NCBI GenBank assembly: GCA_023511295.1
Contig: JAIMBT010000026.1
Coordinates: 1 to 53,914 of the forward strand
Source: Alicyclobacillus sp.
Lineage (GTDB): Bacteria; Bacillota; Bacilli; Alicyclobacillales; Alicyclobacillaceae
DNA length: 53,914 nt
Direction of reading: 5' to 3'
Shown: positions 39,279 through 49,477 of the stretch, in pieces
How positions within the stretch are numbered: position 1 is the stretch's first letter
Layout: each line of letters opens with the position of its first letter
Position numbers and translations under genes: made by a program
The notes under the pieces: model-generated
Told to the model about the DNA's origin: nothing
What the model saw: only the letters and a program-made list of their open reading frames with translations
Databases searched by the model: none

Positions 39279-39818
39279 GTGGCGCGTTTGTTGGATCTGT
39301 ACCAAACGCAGGTCGTGGGTGAACTCATGAAGCAGTTCAACTACACGACGGTGATGCAAGTGCCGCGGATAGAGAAGGTCGTGGTGAACCTCGGCCTCGG
39401 GGAAGCGGTGCAAAACCCGAAGGCGATTGACAGCGCGGTGGCGGATGTCACAGCCATCACGGGTCAAAAGCCTGTCGTGACGCGGGCGAAGAAGTCCATT
39501 GCGCAGTTCCGCGTCCGTCAGGGGATGCCGATTGGTGTGAAGGTGACGCTGCGCGGCGAGCGCATGTATCACTTCCTTGATAAATTGATGAATGTCGCGC
39601 TGCCGCGCGTGCGGGACTTCCGCGGCGTATCTCCGAAGGCGTTCGACGGGCGCGGGAACTACACACTCGGCCTGCGCGAGCAGCTCATCTTCCCGGAGAT
39701 TGAGTACGACAAGGTGGACAAGGTTCGGGGCATGGAAGTTGTGGTTGTCACGACGGCCAAATCGGACGAAGAGGCGCGTGCCTTGCTTGCGTTGATGGGC
39801 ATGCCGTTCCGGAAATAA
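39279..39818 (+). CDS. rplE: Ribosomal protein L5
   Basis: A 179-residue 5S-binding protein contacting P-site t[43 protein letters not shown] and [20 protein letters not shown] are conserved. GTG 39279 lies 8 nt after GAAGGGAG; the upstream start at 39246 overlaps rplX without a ribosome site. Confidence 0.96.
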   Translation: MARLLDLYQTQVVGELMKQFNYTTVMQVPRIEKVVVNLGLGEAVQNPKAIDSAVADVTAITGQKPVVTRAKKSIAQFRVRQGMPIGVKVTLRGERMYHFLDKLMNVALPRVRDFRGVSPKAFDGRGNYTLGLREQLIFPEIEYDKVDKVRGMEVVVVTTAKSDEEARALLALMGMPFRK

Positions 39819-39894
39819 AGTCGAGCTGGGCCATCGCGCCAGCCGGCCGACCCGGCGAAGAACGCCGGTATCAGAAGATGGGAGGAGCGATCTC

Positions 39895-40080
39895 GTGGCG
39901 AAGAAATCGATGATTGCGAAGGCCGCGCGCAAGCCGAAGTTTGCCGTTCGCGCCTACACGCGTTGCCGCATCTGCGGACGTCCGCACTCGGTGCTGCGCA
40001 AGTTCGGCATTTGCCGCATCTGCTTCCGCAACTTGGCCTACAAGGGGCAGTTGCCCGGCGTGAAAAAGGCGAGCTGGTAA
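39895..40080 (+). CDS. rpsN: Ribosomal protein S14, zinc-binding (type Z)
   Basis: A 61-residue short form of S14 with a complete C4 zinc ribbon (CRIC at 24-27 and CRIC at 40-43). The long zinc-independent S14 made in zinc starvation is not seen here. GTG 39895 follows GGGAGGAGCG. The product [20 protein letters not shown] matches the family. Confidence 0.96.
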   Translation: MAKKSMIAKAARKPKFAVRAYTRCRICGRPHSVLRKFGICRICFRNLAYKGQLPGVKKASW

Positions 40081-40109
40081 CAGGCGCACGTGAAGGGAGG
40101 TTTTCCTGA

Positions 40110-40508
40110 ATGGTAATGACAGATCCGATTGCGGACATGCTCACCCGTATCCGCAACGCGAACTTGGTCGGTCACGAGAAGGTCGAAGTTCCTGGGTCGA
40201 ACATCAAGCGAGCGATTGCTGAGATTCTGAAGCGCGAAGGGTTTGTTCGCGACGCGGAGTTCATCGCAGACGACAAGCAGGGCATCATTCGCTTGTTCCT
40301 GAAGTACGGCAAGGGGCAGGAGCGCGTCATCACCGGTTTGAAGCGAATCAGCAAGCCGGGCATGCGCGTGTACGTGCAAAGTGATAACATCCCCCGCGTG
40401 CTCGGCGGCTTGGGGATTGCCATCCTGTCCACGTCGAAAGGCATGATGACGGACAAGGAAGCGCGCCAAGCCGGCGTCGGCGGCGAGGTTCTCTGCTACG
40501 TCTGGTAA
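40110..40508 (+). CDS. rpsH: Ribosomal protein S8
   Basis: A 132-residue primary 16S binder. It represses the spc operon in E. coli; no S8-type mRNA site was recognised here. [31 protein letters not shown] and [20 protein letters not shown] are conserved. ATG 40110 follows GAAGGGAGG. Confidence 0.97.
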   Translation: MVMTDPIADMLTRIRNANLVGHEKVEVPGSNIKRAIAEILKREGFVRDAEFIADDKQGIIRLFLKYGKGQERVITGLKRISKPGMRVYVQSDNIPRVLGGLGIAILSTSKGMMTDKEARQAGVGGEVLCYVW

Positions 40509-40538
40509 GACAACGGATGACAGAACGGGGGTGGACAC

Positions 40539-41078
40539 ATGTCTCGTATCGGTAGAAAGCCGATTGTAATTCCGAGTGGCGTAGAGGTGACGGTGGACGG
40601 CGCGAACGTCCGCGTGAAGGGGCCGAAGGGTTCACTCGAGCGGAAGTTCCATCCGGATATGCGAATTGTCGTGGACAATGGCCAGGTGGTCGTGGAGCGT
40701 CCGAGCGACGAGAAGTTGCACCGCAGTCTTCATGGAACGACGCGGAGCGTGCTCGCGAACATGGTGGAAGGCGTGAGCAACGGGTTTGCGAAGAACCTGG
40801 ACCTGGTCGGCGTCGGTTACCGTGCGGCGAAGTCCGGCGACAAGGTGACACTGTCCCTCAGCTTTTCGCACCCGGTGGTGCTGGAGAAGGAAGAGGGCAT
40901 TGAGGTCGAGGTGCCGAGCCCGACGAAACTGATTATCCGCGGCATCGACAAGGAATTGGTCGGAGCGTACGCCGCTCGCGTCCGCTCGATTCGGAAGCCG
41001 GAGCCATACAAGGGCAAGGGCATCAAGTACGAGAATGAGCGGATTCGTCGGAAGGTCGGCAAGACTGGTAAGAAGTAA
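40539..41078 (+). CDS. rplF: Ribosomal protein L6
   Basis: A 179-residue protein with two similar domains near the sarcin-ricin loop. [40 protein letters not shown] and [20 protein letters not shown] are present. ATG 40539 is preceded by a rather weak GGGGGTGG ribosome site. Length and position are standard. Confidence 0.97.
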   Translation: MSRIGRKPIVIPSGVEVTVDGANVRVKGPKGSLERKFHPDMRIVVDNGQVVVERPSDEKLHRSLHGTTRSVLANMVEGVSNGFAKNLDLVGVGYRAAKSGDKVTLSLSFSHPVVLEKEEGIEVEVPSPTKLIIRGIDKELVGAYAARVRSIRKPEPYKGKGIKYENERIRRKVGKTGKK

Positions 41079-41108
41079 TCCGTTCACGGAGAAAGGGAGT
41101 GCATCGGC

Positions 41109-41477
41109 TTGATTACAAAGGAAGACCGGAATCTGGCCAGGAAACGCCGGCATCTTCGTGTGCGGAGCCGCATCGAAGGCACGGCACAGCGCCCTCGCCT
41201 GAACGTGTTCCGCTCGAACAAGCACATCTACGCGCAGGTGATTGACGATATCACCGGCCGTACGTTGGTGCAGGCTTCCACGCTTGACAAGGAACTGCGC
41301 GAGGGCTTGGGCAATGGTGGAAATGTGGAGGCTGCCCGTAAGGTGGGCGAATTGGTTGCGAAGCGGGCGCTCGAGAAGGGCGTGTCGACCGTCGTTTTCG
41401 ACCGTGGTGGCTACCTCTACCACGGGCGGGTACAGGCGCTGGCGGACGCAGCTCGCGAGGCGGGCTTGCAATTCTAA
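41109..41477 (+). CDS. rplR: Ribosomal protein L18
   Basis: A 122-residue 5S rRNA-binding protein. [37 protein letters not shown] and [20 protein letters not shown] are conserved. It starts with TTG 41109 behind GAAAGGGAGTG, giving [15 protein letters not shown]. Confidence 0.96.
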   Translation: MITKEDRNLARKRRHLRVRSRIEGTAQRPRLNVFRSNKHIYAQVIDDITGRTLVQASTLDKELREGLGNGGNVEAARKVGELVAKRALEKGVSTVVFDRGGYLYHGRVQALADAAREAGLQF

Positions 41478-41496
41478 TTGAGAGGAAGGTGTCTCT

Positions 41497-41994
41497 GTGC
41501 GCATAGATCCGAATCAGCTCGAACTGACGGAACGCGTGGTTCATGTGAACCGCGTGGCCAAGGTTGTGAAGGGTGGTCGGCGATTCTCCTTCTCGGCACT
41601 CGTGGTCGTGGGCGACGGCAATGGGTATGTCGGCGCTGGCCTGGGCAAGGCTCAGGAGGTGCCGGATGCGATTCGCAAGGGTATCGAGGATGCCAAGAAG
41701 AATCTGATTCACGTGCCGATGAAACGGACCTCCATCCCGCACGAAGCGCTCGGCCACTTCGGCGCTGGTCAGGTGTTGGTGAAGCCGGCTCCGCAGGGCT
41801 CTGGTGTGATTGCTGGCGGCCCGGTCCGCGCCGTGCTCGAGTTGGCCGGGATTAAGGATATTGCGACGAAGTCCCTCGGTTCGAACAATCCCATCAACAT
41901 GGTGCACGCGACCCTCGATGCACTGCGTCAGCTGAAACGGGCGGATGAGGTTGCGCGCCTGCGCGGTAAGAGCGTCGAAGAGATCTTGGGGTAA
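41497..41994 (+). CDS. rpsE: Ribosomal protein S5
   Basis: A 165-residue accuracy protein with an N-terminal double-stranded-RNA-like domain and a C-terminal S5 fold. [20 protein letters not shown] holds the loop where spectinomycin-resistance changes occur and looks wild type. [20 protein letters not shown] and [18 protein letters not shown] follow. GTG 41497 follows AGAGGAAGGTG. Confidence 0.97.
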   Translation: MRIDPNQLELTERVVHVNRVAKVVKGGRRFSFSALVVVGDGNGYVGAGLGKAQEVPDAIRKGIEDAKKNLIHVPMKRTSIPHEALGHFGAGQVLVKPAPQGSGVIAGGPVRAVLELAGIKDIATKSLGSNNPINMVHATLDALRQLKRADEVARLRGKSVEEILG

Positions 41995-42006
41995 GGAGGG
42001 GTACCG

Positions 42007-42198
42007 TTGGCGCAGAAGCTTGCGATTACGCTAAAGCATAGCCCAATTGGCCGACCCGAGGCTCAGCGGCGCACCGTCGTTGCGCTCGGCCTGCGCCGTC
42101 TGCAACAGACGGTGGTCCGCGAGGATACACCAGTGATTCGCGGCATGGTCAATCGGGTGAAGCATCTCGTGGAAGTTCAGCCGGTATACGCGGAGTAA
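42007..42198 (+). CDS. rpmD: Ribosomal protein L30
   Basis: A 63-residue short bacterial L30. [40 protein letters not shown] and [12 protein letters not shown] are conserved. TTG 42007 follows AAGGAGGGG. It is tightly packed between rpsE and rplO. Confidence 0.95.
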   Translation: MAQKLAITLKHSPIGRPEAQRRTVVALGLRRLQQTVVREDTPVIRGMVNRVKHLVEVQPVYAE

Positions 42199-42216
42199 GC
42201 TTGAGGAGGTGACAGC

Positions 42217-42660
42217 ATGCAGATTCACGAGTTGAAGTCGCCCGCCGGAGCCCGGCGCGGTCGCAAACGGGTAGGACGGGGGACGAGTTCCGGACACGGG
42301 AAGACCTCGACCCGCGGTCATAAGGGCCAGTGGGCGCGGTCTGGCGGCGGTGTGCGGCCTGGCTTTGAAGGTGGGCAGACACCGCTGTTCAAGCGGATTC
42401 CGAAGCGGGGCTTTACCAATGCCCGGTTTAAAAAGGTGTACGCGACGGTCAACGTCGGAGATCTGAACGAGTTGCCGGCCGGTACCGAGGTCACGCCGGA
42501 GCTTTTGTTGGAGCAGCGCCTGGTGCGCGAACTGCTGGACGGCGTCAAGATCCTCGGAAACGGGGAACTCACGGTGGCGCTGAAGGTCCAGGCTCACGCG
42601 TTCTCGGGTAGTGCGAAGGAGAAGATTCAGGCAGCAGGCGGGACTGCTGAGGTGATTTGA
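42217..42660 (+). CDS. rplO: Ribosomal protein L15
   Basis: A 147-residue protein with a long Gly/Arg-rich N-terminal extension that threads into 23S rRNA ([40 protein letters not shown]). The C-terminal globular domain follows. ATG 42217 follows GAGGAGGTG. The stop is one base before the secY GTG. Confidence 0.97.
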   Translation: MQIHELKSPAGARRGRKRVGRGTSSGHGKTSTRGHKGQWARSGGGVRPGFEGGQTPLFKRIPKRGFTNARFKKVYATVNVGDLNELPAGTEVTPELLLEQRLVRELLDGVKILGNGELTVALKVQAHAFSGSAKEKIQAAGGTAEVI

Positions 42661-42661
42661 G

Positions 42662-43948
42662 GTGTGGGGCAGCGTTGCAAACCTGTGGCGTCTGAAACAC
42701 CTGCGTAACCGGATCCTGTTCACGCTGATGGTCATTGCCGTGTACCGCATCGGAACGTACTTCCCTGTTCCCGGTGTGGACACGGCCAAGCTGATGGCGA
42801 GCGGGGGCAACAACGCCTTGTGGAACCTGCTGAACATGTTCTCGGGCGGCGCGTTCTACAAGTTCTCGATTTTCGCCATGAGTGTCACGCCCTACATCAC
42901 GGCGTCTATCGTCGTCCAACTCTTGCAGTCGGGCGTGATTCCGCGCCTGGAGGAGTGGCAGAAAGAGGGCGAGTCGGGGCGGCAAAAGCTGACGCAGTTG
43001 ACCCGTTATCTCACCGTCGGCTTAGGCGTGTTGCAGGCCGCGGGCCTGACGTACACGTTTGCGCGCCAGGGTTACCTGTACACCGGCGGGTGGTGGACGT
43101 ACGCCGTGATTGTCATCGCACTCACGGCGGGCGACACGCTGCTCATGTGGTTTGGGGAGATGATCACGGAAAAAGGTGTCGGGAACGGGATTTCCGTTAT
43201 CATCTTCACCAGCATCATCTCGCGGATGGGCCAATTCGGCCAACAGGTCTACCAGAGCTGGTTCTACGCACACCCGGACCAACTGTTCCTGAACATCCTG
43301 AAGACACTCCTGCTGCTCGCTGGTGTGGTCCTCATCTTCGCCTGCATCGTGTTTGTCCAGCAGGCGGAGCGCAAAATCCCGGTTCAGTACGCGAAGCGGG
43401 TCGTCGGTCGGACCGTCTATTCGGGTCAGCAGACGCACATTCCGCTGAAGGTAAACGCAGCAGGCGTGATTCCTGTGATCTTCGCGGTCTCGCTGTTGAT
43501 TCTGCCGTACACGGTGGCGTCGTACTTCCCGACGCGCGCATGGGCGGAAGGCATCATGCGATACCTGTATCCGAACTCGGTGTGGTATGTGGTGCTCGAA
43601 GTCGTGCTCATCATCGCGTTCACGTTCTTCTACACGCACGTGCAGATCAACCCGCAGCAGCTCGCGGAACAGCTGCAGAAGCACGCCGGGTATATCCCGG
43701 GGGTTCGCCCGGGGTACGACACAGAGCAGTACATCATCAAGGTCGTCAACCGGATTACCGTGTTCGGGTCGCTGTTTCTTGGGATTATCTCCGTGCTGCC
43801 GTTCCTGTTGTTGTCAGGCACCAGTCTTAACAACGCGGTGAACCTCACGGGTACGTCGCTGCTCATCATCGTCGGCGTCGCGCTGCAGACGTTGCAGCAG
43901 CTGGAAGGGCAACTGTTGCAACGCAACTACCGAGGCTTCATCCGCTAA
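42662..43948 (+). CDS. secY: Preprotein translocase subunit SecY
   Basis: A 428-residue channel subunit with ten expected membrane helices. [20 protein letters not shown] and [20 protein letters not shown] near the plug and lateral gate are conserved, as are [17 protein letters not shown] in the large cytoplasmic loop and [17 protein letters not shown] at the end. GTG 42662 starts right after the rplO stop, with GAGGTGAT inside the rplO end. It partners with SecE at 16489. Confidence 0.97.
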   Translation: MWGSVANLWRLKHLRNRILFTLMVIAVYRIGTYFPVPGVDTAKLMASGGNNALWNLLNMFSGGAFYKFSIFAMSVTPYITASIVVQLLQSGVIPRLEEWQKEGESGRQKLTQLTRYLTVGLGVLQAAGLTYTFARQGYLYTGGWWTYAVIVIALTAGDTLLMWFGEMITEKGVGNGISVIIFTSIISRMGQFGQQVYQSWFYAHPDQLFLNILKTLLLLAGVVLIFACIVFVQQAERKIPVQYAKRVVGRTVYSGQQTHIPLKVNAAGVIPVIFAVSLLILPYTVASYFPTRAWAEGIMRYLYPNSVWYVVLEVVLIIAFTFFYTHVQINPQQLAEQLQKHAGYIPGVRPGYDTEQYIIKVVNRITVFGSLFLGIISVLPFLLLSGTSLNNAVNLTGTSLLIIVGVALQTLQQLEGQLLQRNYRGFIR

Positions 43949-43968
43949 TCGTCAGAGGAGGAACGCGC

Positions 43969-44619
43969 ATGCAGGTCATCATGCTGGGGCTGCCTGGTGC
44001 TGGTAAGGGTACGCAGGCGACGCGCATCGCAGAGGCGTTTCACGTTCCGCACATTTCAACGGGTGACATGTTCCGCGCTGCCATCGGAGCGGGGACGCCC
44101 TTGGGGTTGGAAGTGAAGGGATACCTGGATGCCGGGCGCCTGGTTCCGGACAGCCTGACGATACAAGTGGTGAAGGAGCGGCTCGGTCAGTCGGATGCTC
44201 GGACGGGGTTTGTGCTGGACGGGTTTCCGCGGACGCTACCGCAGGCCGAGGCGTTGGAAGACTTGCTGCGCGAGCTGGACTTGCCGTTGCAGTACGCGCT
44301 GTACATCCACGTCCCGCGCACGGTGCTGATGGCGCGGTTGACCGGTCGGCGACTGTGCAGGAATTGCGGCGCAACATATCATATTGTGTTCCAGCCGCCA
44401 AAGCACGAAGGGCGTTGCGACCGGTGTGGCGGGCCGCTGTACCAACGGAGCGACGACTCGGAGGAAGCTGTCAAGACGAGACTGGAACAGTACGCGCAGA
44501 CCGAGCCGTTGGTGGAGTTCTACCGCAAGCGGGGCATCCTGCGTCAGATTGACGGCGAGCGAGCACCGGAGGCCGTTTACGCAGACATCGAGTCGTTATT
44601 GACGGCTTCGCGCAGTTGA
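43969..44619 (+). CDS. adk: Adenylate kinase
   Basis: A 216-residue enzyme interconverting ATP + AMP and 2 ADP. The P-loop is [10 protein letters not shown] at residues 7-16. The AMP-binding segment is [12 protein letters not shown], followed by [10 protein letters not shown]. The LID carries a zinc site (CRNCGATYH and CDRCGG), as in Gram-positive long forms. ATG 43969 follows GAGGAGGAACG. The methionine aminopeptidase gene that usually follows adk is absent; a KOW-domain gene comes next. Confidence 0.97.
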   Translation: MQVIMLGLPGAGKGTQATRIAEAFHVPHISTGDMFRAAIGAGTPLGLEVKGYLDAGRLVPDSLTIQVVKERLGQSDARTGFVLDGFPRTLPQAEALEDLLRELDLPLQYALYIHVPRTVLMARLTGRRLCRNCGATYHIVFQPPKHEGRCDRCGGPLYQRSDDSEEAVKTRLEQYAQTEPLVEFYRKRGILRQIDGERAPEAVYADIESLLTASRS

Positions 44620-44629
44620 GGTGACGCGC

Positions 44630-44974
44630 GTGGCAAATGTCCCGACGTTACCGGAAATCGGTCGGATTGTCGAGGTGACGCGCGGCCGAGACCAGGGCTT
44701 GGTCGCGGTGGTGGTGGGTCAGGTGGCGGATCGGTTTGTGTATATTGCGGATGGCTTGAAGCGCCCGATAGCCAAGCCGAAGAAGAAAAACGTGCTGCAC
44801 GTTCGCAGCACGCGCCAGCTGGCCGCTGAGGTCGCAGATCAGATTGCGCGAACCGGCGCCCCGACGGATGCTCAGCTTCGCTTTGCGGTGAATCAGTACC
44901 TCGCCAGTCTGGCGTCTGCCGGAACCGACAGTGAGGAAGGAGTGCGGATGGATGGCCAAGGACGATGTGATTGA
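44630..44974 (+). CDS. KOW-domain RNA-binding protein (YbzG/L14E-like)
   Basis: A 114-residue protein with an N-terminal KOW motif ([20 protein letters not shown]), then [20 protein letters not shown] and a helical LRFAVNQYL segment. This matches the small KOW protein between map and infA in B. subtilis. An RNA or ribosome role is inferred from the domain. GTG 44630 lies 5 nt after GAGGTGA; GTG 44621 overlaps it. About 25 extra C-terminal residues, rich in Ser and Gly, run into infA, and the reading frames overlap by 23 nt. Confidence 0.85.
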   Translation: MANVPTLPEIGRIVEVTRGRDQGLVAVVVGQVADRFVYIADGLKRPIAKPKKKNVLHVRSTRQLAAEVADQIARTGAPTDAQLRFAVNQYLASLASAGTDSEEGVRMDGQGRCD

Positions 44975-45170
44975 GGTCGAAGGCAGGGTCATTGAGCCGC
45001 TGCCGAACGCGATGTTCCGTGTGGAACTGGAAAACGGCCATAAGATTCTCGCGCACGTGTCCGGCAAGATTCGGATGCACTATATCAAAATCTTGCCGGG
45101 AGACCGGGTGACGGTGGAACTCTCACCCTATGACCTGAGCCGTGGCAGAATTACGTATCGGTACAAGTAA
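44952..45170 (+). CDS. infA: Translation initiation factor IF-1
   Basis: A 72-residue OB-fold factor binding the 30S A site. [40 protein letters not shown] and [20 protein letters not shown] are all conserved. ATG 44952 lies about 10 nt after AAGGAG. The longer frame to 44931 adds a non-family heptapeptide. It overlaps the end of the KOW gene. Confidence 0.97.
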   Translation: MAKDDVIEVEGRVIEPLPNAMFRVELENGHKILAHVSGKIRMHYIKILPGDRVTVELSPYDLSRGRITYRYK

Positions 45171-45480
<310 letters not shown>

Positions 45481-45506
45481 TGACATTACGGAGGTGGATC
45501 CGCTTC

Positions 45507-45875
45507 ATGGCTCGTATTGCAGGCGTTGACTTGCCTCGCGACAAGCGGGTGGAAATTGGGCTGACTTATATCTTCGGGATTGGCCGTACGACTGCGAACA
45601 AGATCCTTCAGGCGACCGGTATCAACCCGGACACGCGCGTTCGCGACCTGACCGAGGACGAAGTCATCCGACTTCGCGACTATATCGACAAGAACTACAA
45701 GGTCGAGGGTGACTTGCGCCGCGAGATTGCACTGAACATCAAGCGGCTGATGGAGATTGGGTCGTATCGCGGCATTCGCCACCGTCGCGGACTGCCCGTT
45801 CGCGGACAGCGCACGAAGACGAACGCGCGTACGCGGAAGGGCCCCCGCCGCACGGTTGCCGGTAAGAAGAAGTAA
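45507..45875 (+). CDS. rpsM: Ribosomal protein S13
   Basis: A 122-residue head protein bridging to 50S and P-site t[63 protein letters not shown] and the basic tail [17 protein letters not shown] are present. ATG 45507 follows GGAGGTGGATC. The open frame back to 45414 lies in the structured leader and has no S13 similarity. It is first in rpsM-rpsK-rpsD-rpoA-rplQ. Confidence 0.97.
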   Translation: MARIAGVDLPRDKRVEIGLTYIFGIGRTTANKILQATGINPDTRVRDLTEDEVIRLRDYIDKNYKVEGDLRREIALNIKRLMEIGSYRGIRHRRGLPVRGQRTKTNARTRKGPRRTVAGKKK

Positions 45876-45975
45876 TCGGATGGATGCTCCGCTGGTCCGC
45901 AGGCGCGCCGTGTCTACGGCGGTGTTCTGCGTCGGCTGGGGAGGAACAGATCTGCAATAAGGGAGGAATTCGCGC

Positions 45976-46383
45976 ATGGCGAGAACCCAGCGCAAGGGTG
46001 CAACTGCGACTCGTACGCGCCGTCGTGATCGCAAGAACGTCGAAGCAGGCGTGGCACATATCCGCTCCACGTTTAATAACACCATCGTCACCATCACGGA
46101 CACCGCAGGTAACGTCATCTCGTGGTCGTCCGCGGGCAATGTCGGCTTCAAGGGCTCCCGCAAGAGCACGCCGTTCGCAGCTCAGATGGCTGCGGAGGCC
46201 GCCGCGCGGACCGCACAGGAACACGGCATGAAGACGGTGGAAGTGACCGTGAAGGGACCCGGCGCGGGCCGCGAGGCGGCTATCCGCTCGCTCCAGGCCG
46301 CAGGCCTCGAGGTCAGCGGTATTCAGGACGTCACGCCCATCCCGCACAACGGCTGCCGGCCTCCGAAGCGCCGCCGCGTCTGA
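45976..46383 (+). CDS. rpsK: Ribosomal protein S11
   Basis: A 135-residue platform protein near the mRNA exit. [40 protein letters not shown] and [18 protein letters not shown] are conserved. ATG 45976 follows AAGGGAGG. A 179-nt gap with structured RNA separates it from rpsD. Confidence 0.97.
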   Translation: MARTQRKGATATRTRRRDRKNVEAGVAHIRSTFNNTIVTITDTAGNVISWSSAGNVGFKGSRKSTPFAAQMAAEAAARTAQEHGMKTVEVTVKGPGAGREAAIRSLQAAGLEVSGIQDVTPIPHNGCRPPKRRRV

Positions 46384-46417
46384 GTGGTTCGCGCGCGGGG
46401 TGGACAGGCCGCTGCGA

Positions 46418-46500
46418 TACCGTTCATCGCTGGCGCGGCCAACGGGACTGTCCAACCCAGGCGAACGATGAGCCGAGCGGTAGCTTGACGGGAGCGTCAA
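46418..46500 (+). promoter_or_regulatory. Structured leader before rpsD
   Basis: A long imperfect hairpin is formed by TACC(G) 46418-46422 / CGGTA 46478-46482, GTTCATCG 46422-46429 / CGATGAGC 46466-46473, and CTGG 46430-46433 / CCAG 46457-46460. A second hairpin, TTGACG-GGAG-CGTCAA (46485-46500), is perfect. TGTTGA (46513-46518) can also pair with TCAACA (46552-46557) around the ribosome site. S4 autoregulates through structured leaders in both B. subtilis and E. coli; whether this RNA binds S4 is unknown. Confidence 0.5.
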
Positions 46501-46562
46501 CGGCTTTCCGATGTTGAATGGTTTTCACTGGTATAGAATTTATTGGAGGTGTCAACACTAGA

Positions 46563-47189
46563 ATGGCAAGATATACCGATTCAGTATGCCGACTCTGCCG
46601 TCGCGAGGGCATCAAGCTCTACCTGAAGGGTGAGCGCTGCTTCAGCGATAAGTGCGCGGTGGACCGTCGGCCATTCCCGCCTGGCCAGCACGGCCAGGGC
46701 CGTCGTCGCAATTCGGAATACGGCCTGCAGCTGCGCGAGAAGCAGAAGGCGCGGCGTTACTACGGCGTCTTGGAGAAGCAGTTTGAGGCCTACTACGACG
46801 AAGCGGCTCGCCGTCAGGGTGTCACGGGTGACAACCTGCTGCAGCTCCTCGAGTCCCGCTTGGACAACGTCGTCTACCGCCTCGGCTTCGCTGCCTCCCG
46901 TCCGGAGGCGCGCCAGCTGGTTCGCCACGGGCACTTCCTGGTCAACGGCCGCCGGGTGGACATCCCGTCGTACCTGACCAAACCTGGTGACGTCATTGCC
47001 ATCCGCGAGAAGAGCCAGGGGATTGAGCGTATCAAGTACCTCCTGGAGAACGCGGAATCCCGCACCATCCCGGCCTGGCTATCGCTGGACGCGGCGAACA
47101 AGAGCGGCACCATCCTCCGTCAGCCCGCGCGTGACGAGATTGACACGCCGGTGGCAGAGCAGATGATTGTTGAGTATTACTCGCGCTAA
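46563..47189 (+). CDS. rpsD: Ribosomal protein S4 (zinc-binding form)
   Basis: A 208-residue primary 16S assembly protein and likely autogenous repressor. The N-terminus carries a zinc site (Cys 9, 12, 26 and 31: CRLC, CFSDKC). The S4 RNA-binding domain is [20 protein letters not shown] followed by [22 protein letters not shown] 46563 lies about 13 nt after GGAGG, slightly far. In B. subtilis rpsD stands alone elsewhere; here it lies between rpsK and rpoA as in E. coli. Confidence 0.97.
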   Translation: MARYTDSVCRLCRREGIKLYLKGERCFSDKCAVDRRPFPPGQHGQGRRRNSEYGLQLREKQKARRYYGVLEKQFEAYYDEAARRQGVTGDNLLQLLESRLDNVVYRLGFAASRPEARQLVRHGHFLVNGRRVDIPSYLTKPGDVIAIREKSQGIERIKYLLENAESRTIPAWLSLDAANKSGTILRQPARDEIDTPVAEQMIVEYYSR

Positions 47190-47210
47190 GCGTAGCGAGG
47201 AGGGGTACGG

Positions 47211-48149
47211 ATGATCGAAATAGAGAAGCCGAACATCGAGGTGGCGGAATCCTCGGAGCGGTACGGGAAGTTCGTGGTCGAACCGCTGGAACGCGGATAT
47301 GGCACGACACTGGGAAACTCGCTGCGGAGGATTCTGCTCTCCTCGATTCCCGGCGCGGCTGTGCGTTCGGTGAAGATTGAAGGCGTCTTGCACGAGTTCT
47401 CGACCATCCCCGGCGTTGTGGAAGACACGACGGAGCTGGTGTTGAACCTGAAGCGCCTGGCGCTGAAGATTCACGCCGAGGACGAAAAGACGTTGGTCAT
47501 CGACGCAGAGGGACCGGGAACTGTGACGGCTGCAGATATCCGGGCCGACTCGGACGTGGACATCATGAATCCGGATTTGCACATCGCGACGCTGAGCGAG
47601 GGCGGCCGCCTGTACGTGGAGATGGTCGCCGGCCGCGGGCGGGGCTATGTGTCAGCGGATCGAAACAAAACGGAGAACCAGGAGATTGGGGTCATCCCCA
47701 TCGACTCCTTGTACTCGCCGGTGACGCGGGTCAACTTCCAGGTGGAGAACACGCGTGTCGGGCAGGTGACCGACTACGATAAGCTCACCCTCGAAGTTTG
47801 GACCGACGGCAGTGTCACGCCCGAAGAATCCGTGAGCATCGGGGCCAAGATCTTGACCGAGCACCTGATGCTGTTCGTCGGGTTGAACGAGCAGGGTAAG
47901 GACACCGATATCATGGTGGAGAAAGAGGACGCGACGAACGACCGGTCGCTCGACATGCCCATTGAGGAACTCGACTTGTCGGTTCGCTCCTACAACTGTC
48001 TGAAACGCGCCGGTATCAACACGGTGGGAGAGCTGTGCTCCCGGACAGAAGAGGAAATGATGAAGGTCCGCAACTTGGGCCGCAAGTCGTTGGAAGAGGT
48101 CGTCGAGAAGCTCAGCGCCCTCGGACTGTCCCTTCGGGAAGAGGAGTAA
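47211..48149 (+). CDS. rpoA: DNA-directed RNA polymerase subunit alpha
   Basis: A 312-residue subunit. The N-terminal dimerisation domain has [20 protein letters not shown] and [13 protein letters not shown]. An acidic linker follows, and the C-terminal domain contacting UP elements and activators has [20 protein letters not shown] and [22 protein letters not shown] 47211 follows GCGAGGAGGGG. It is 21 nt after rpsD. Confidence 0.98.
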   Translation: MIEIEKPNIEVAESSERYGKFVVEPLERGYGTTLGNSLRRILLSSIPGAAVRSVKIEGVLHEFSTIPGVVEDTTELVLNLKRLALKIHAEDEKTLVIDAEGPGTVTAADIRADSDVDIMNPDLHIATLSEGGRLYVEMVAGRGRGYVSADRNKTENQEIGVIPIDSLYSPVTRVNFQVENTRVGQVTDYDKLTLEVWTDGSVTPEESVSIGAKILTEHLMLFVGLNEQGKDTDIMVEKEDATNDRSLDMPIEELDLSVRSYNCLKRAGINTVGELCSRTEEEMMKVRNLGRKSLEEVVEKLSALGLSLREEE

Positions 48150-48188
48150 CCCCGGCTTCGCGGGTCATTGTACAGGAGGGGAATGGAA

Positions 48189-48551
48189 GTGTCGTACCGT
48201 AAACTGGGCCGCACATCGAGCGCCCGAAAGGCCGTCTTCCGCAGCCTGGTCACAGATCTGATTCTCTACGAGCGGATTCAGACCACGGAAGCGAAGGCGA
48301 AGGAGTTGCGCAAGATTGCGGATAAGATGATCACCTTGGCGAAGCGCGGCGACCTGCATGCGCGCCGCCAGGTCGCAGCGTTTGTCCGCCGCGAGCAGGT
48401 GAGCGAAGAGGCGAACCAGGACGCGATTCAGAAGCTGTTTTCGGAGCTCGCGCCACGGTTCCAAGATCGCAACGGCGGGTATACGCGGCTCATCAAGATT
48501 GGACCTCGTCGCGGCGATGCAGCGCCGATGGTCCTCATTGAACTGGTCTAA
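48189..48551 (+). CDS. rplQ: Ribosomal protein L17
   Basis: A 120-residue tunnel-exit protein. [40 protein letters not shown] and [20 protein letters not shown] are conserved. GTG 48189 lies 7 nt after AGGAGGGG and gives exactly the family length. ATG 48183 is one base from that site. It ends the alpha operon. The ECF transporter genes that follow it in B. subtilis are missing. Confidence 0.96.
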   Translation: MSYRKLGRTSSARKAVFRSLVTDLILYERIQTTEAKAKELRKIADKMITLAKRGDLHARRQVAAFVRREQVSEEANQDAIQKLFSELAPRFQDRNGGYTRLIKIGPRRGDAAPMVLIELV

Positions 48552-48622
48552 ACACTCGCGCATCCCAGCGCTTCGGCCGGCGCAAGCAGACAACGGGCAG
48601 CTGCCCCGTGTGGTGATGGTGA

Positions 48623-49381
48623 GTGCCGAGAATCAAGCTGGAAATCGCATATGACGGGACCGACTTCCACGGGTTTGCCAAACAACGCGGCCTGCGCACG
48701 GTGCAGGGCGTGTTGGAGGAGACGCTGGCGCGAATTCTCAAGTGCTCCGTGGAAGTCTACGGATCTGGGCGCACGGACGCCGGCGTGCACGCGCGCGCTC
48801 AAGTGGTCCACTTCGACGTCCCGTACGGTCCTCCCGCAGACAAGTACGTGTACATGCTCCGACGCGGCCTGCCGCGCGACGTCGTGGCCGTGCGAGCAGA
48901 GCAGGTTCCGGACAGCTTTCACGCCCGTTTCTCGGTCCGCCGGAAGACGTATCGGTACACCGTTCAGACGGCGCCGGTGCCGGACATCTTCACGCAGCGC
49001 TACAGTTGGCACGAGCCGCTGGCGCTCGACATCGGACGGATGCGAGCAGAAGCCGTTCATCTCGTGGGAGAACACGACTTTACGAGCTTCTGCGCAGCGG
49101 CAACACCGGTCGAGGACAAGCGCCGGACACTCTACCGGGTGGATGTGGTGCAGGACGGCAGCTACGTGCACATCTGGTGCACGGGGAACGGCTTTCTGCA
49201 GTATATGGTTCGCATCATCGCCGGGACCTTGGTGGACGCCGGAGCCGGGCGCCTTCGGATGTCGGTGCGCGACATCCTCGCCGCTTGCGACCGAACGCGG
49301 GCGGGGCGGACCGCACCGCCGTGGGGCCTCGCTCTGTGGGCGGTGGACTACGGGACAGTGGATGACGCAATTCGCCCTTGA
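48623..49381 (+). CDS. truA: tRNA pseudouridine synthase A
   Basis: A 252-residue enzyme making pseudouridine at tRNA positions 38-40. The catalytic Asp lies in GSGRTDAGVHARAQVVHF near residues 48-65. FHARFSVRRKTYRYTV, GEHDFTSFCAAAT and GFLQYMVRIIAGTLVDAGAG complete the pattern. It starts with GTG 48623 behind a weak GGTGA. Its stop codon lies inside the predicted rplM promoter. Confidence 0.95.
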   Translation: MPRIKLEIAYDGTDFHGFAKQRGLRTVQGVLEETLARILKCSVEVYGSGRTDAGVHARAQVVHFDVPYGPPADKYVYMLRRGLPRDVVAVRAEQVPDSFHARFSVRRKTYRYTVQTAPVPDIFTQRYSWHEPLALDIGRMRAEAVHLVGEHDFTSFCAAATPVEDKRRTLYRVDVVQDGSYVHIWCTGNGFLQYMVRIIAGTLVDAGAGRLRMSVRDILAACDRTRAGRTAPPWGLALWAVDYGTVDDAIRP

Positions 49382-49406
49382 TCCGCTCCTTGTGCTGTAA
49401 TATGAT
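49378..49406 (+). promoter_or_regulatory. SigA promoter for rplM-rpsI
   Basis: TTGATC (49378-49383, overlapping the truA stop) and TATGAT (49401-49406) are separated by 17 bp. The start near 49413 gives a leader of about 65 nt. Confidence 0.65.
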
Positions 49407-49412
49407 ATACAT

Positions 49413-49477
49413 TAGTGTTTTTTCACCACAGCCCCGTTACAACTGTGATGAAAACATGTGATTCAGGAGGGACTCCC
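49413..49477 (+). ncRNA. L13 ribosomal protein leader (candidate)
   Basis: The short leader folds into one hairpin: TTTTCA-C-CACAG (49420-49431) pairs with CTGTG-A-TGAAAA (49443-49454), with one internal mismatch and an 11-nt loop CCCCGTTACAA. The ribosome site CAGGAGGG follows. Size, position and single-hairpin form fit the known Firmicute L13 leader upstream of rplM-rpsI, though I cannot score it against the family model. Confidence 0.6.

Noticed and set aside
49415-49477. Upstream extension of the rplM frame
   Set aside because: It corresponds to the L13 leader hairpin and starts at the predicted transcription start.
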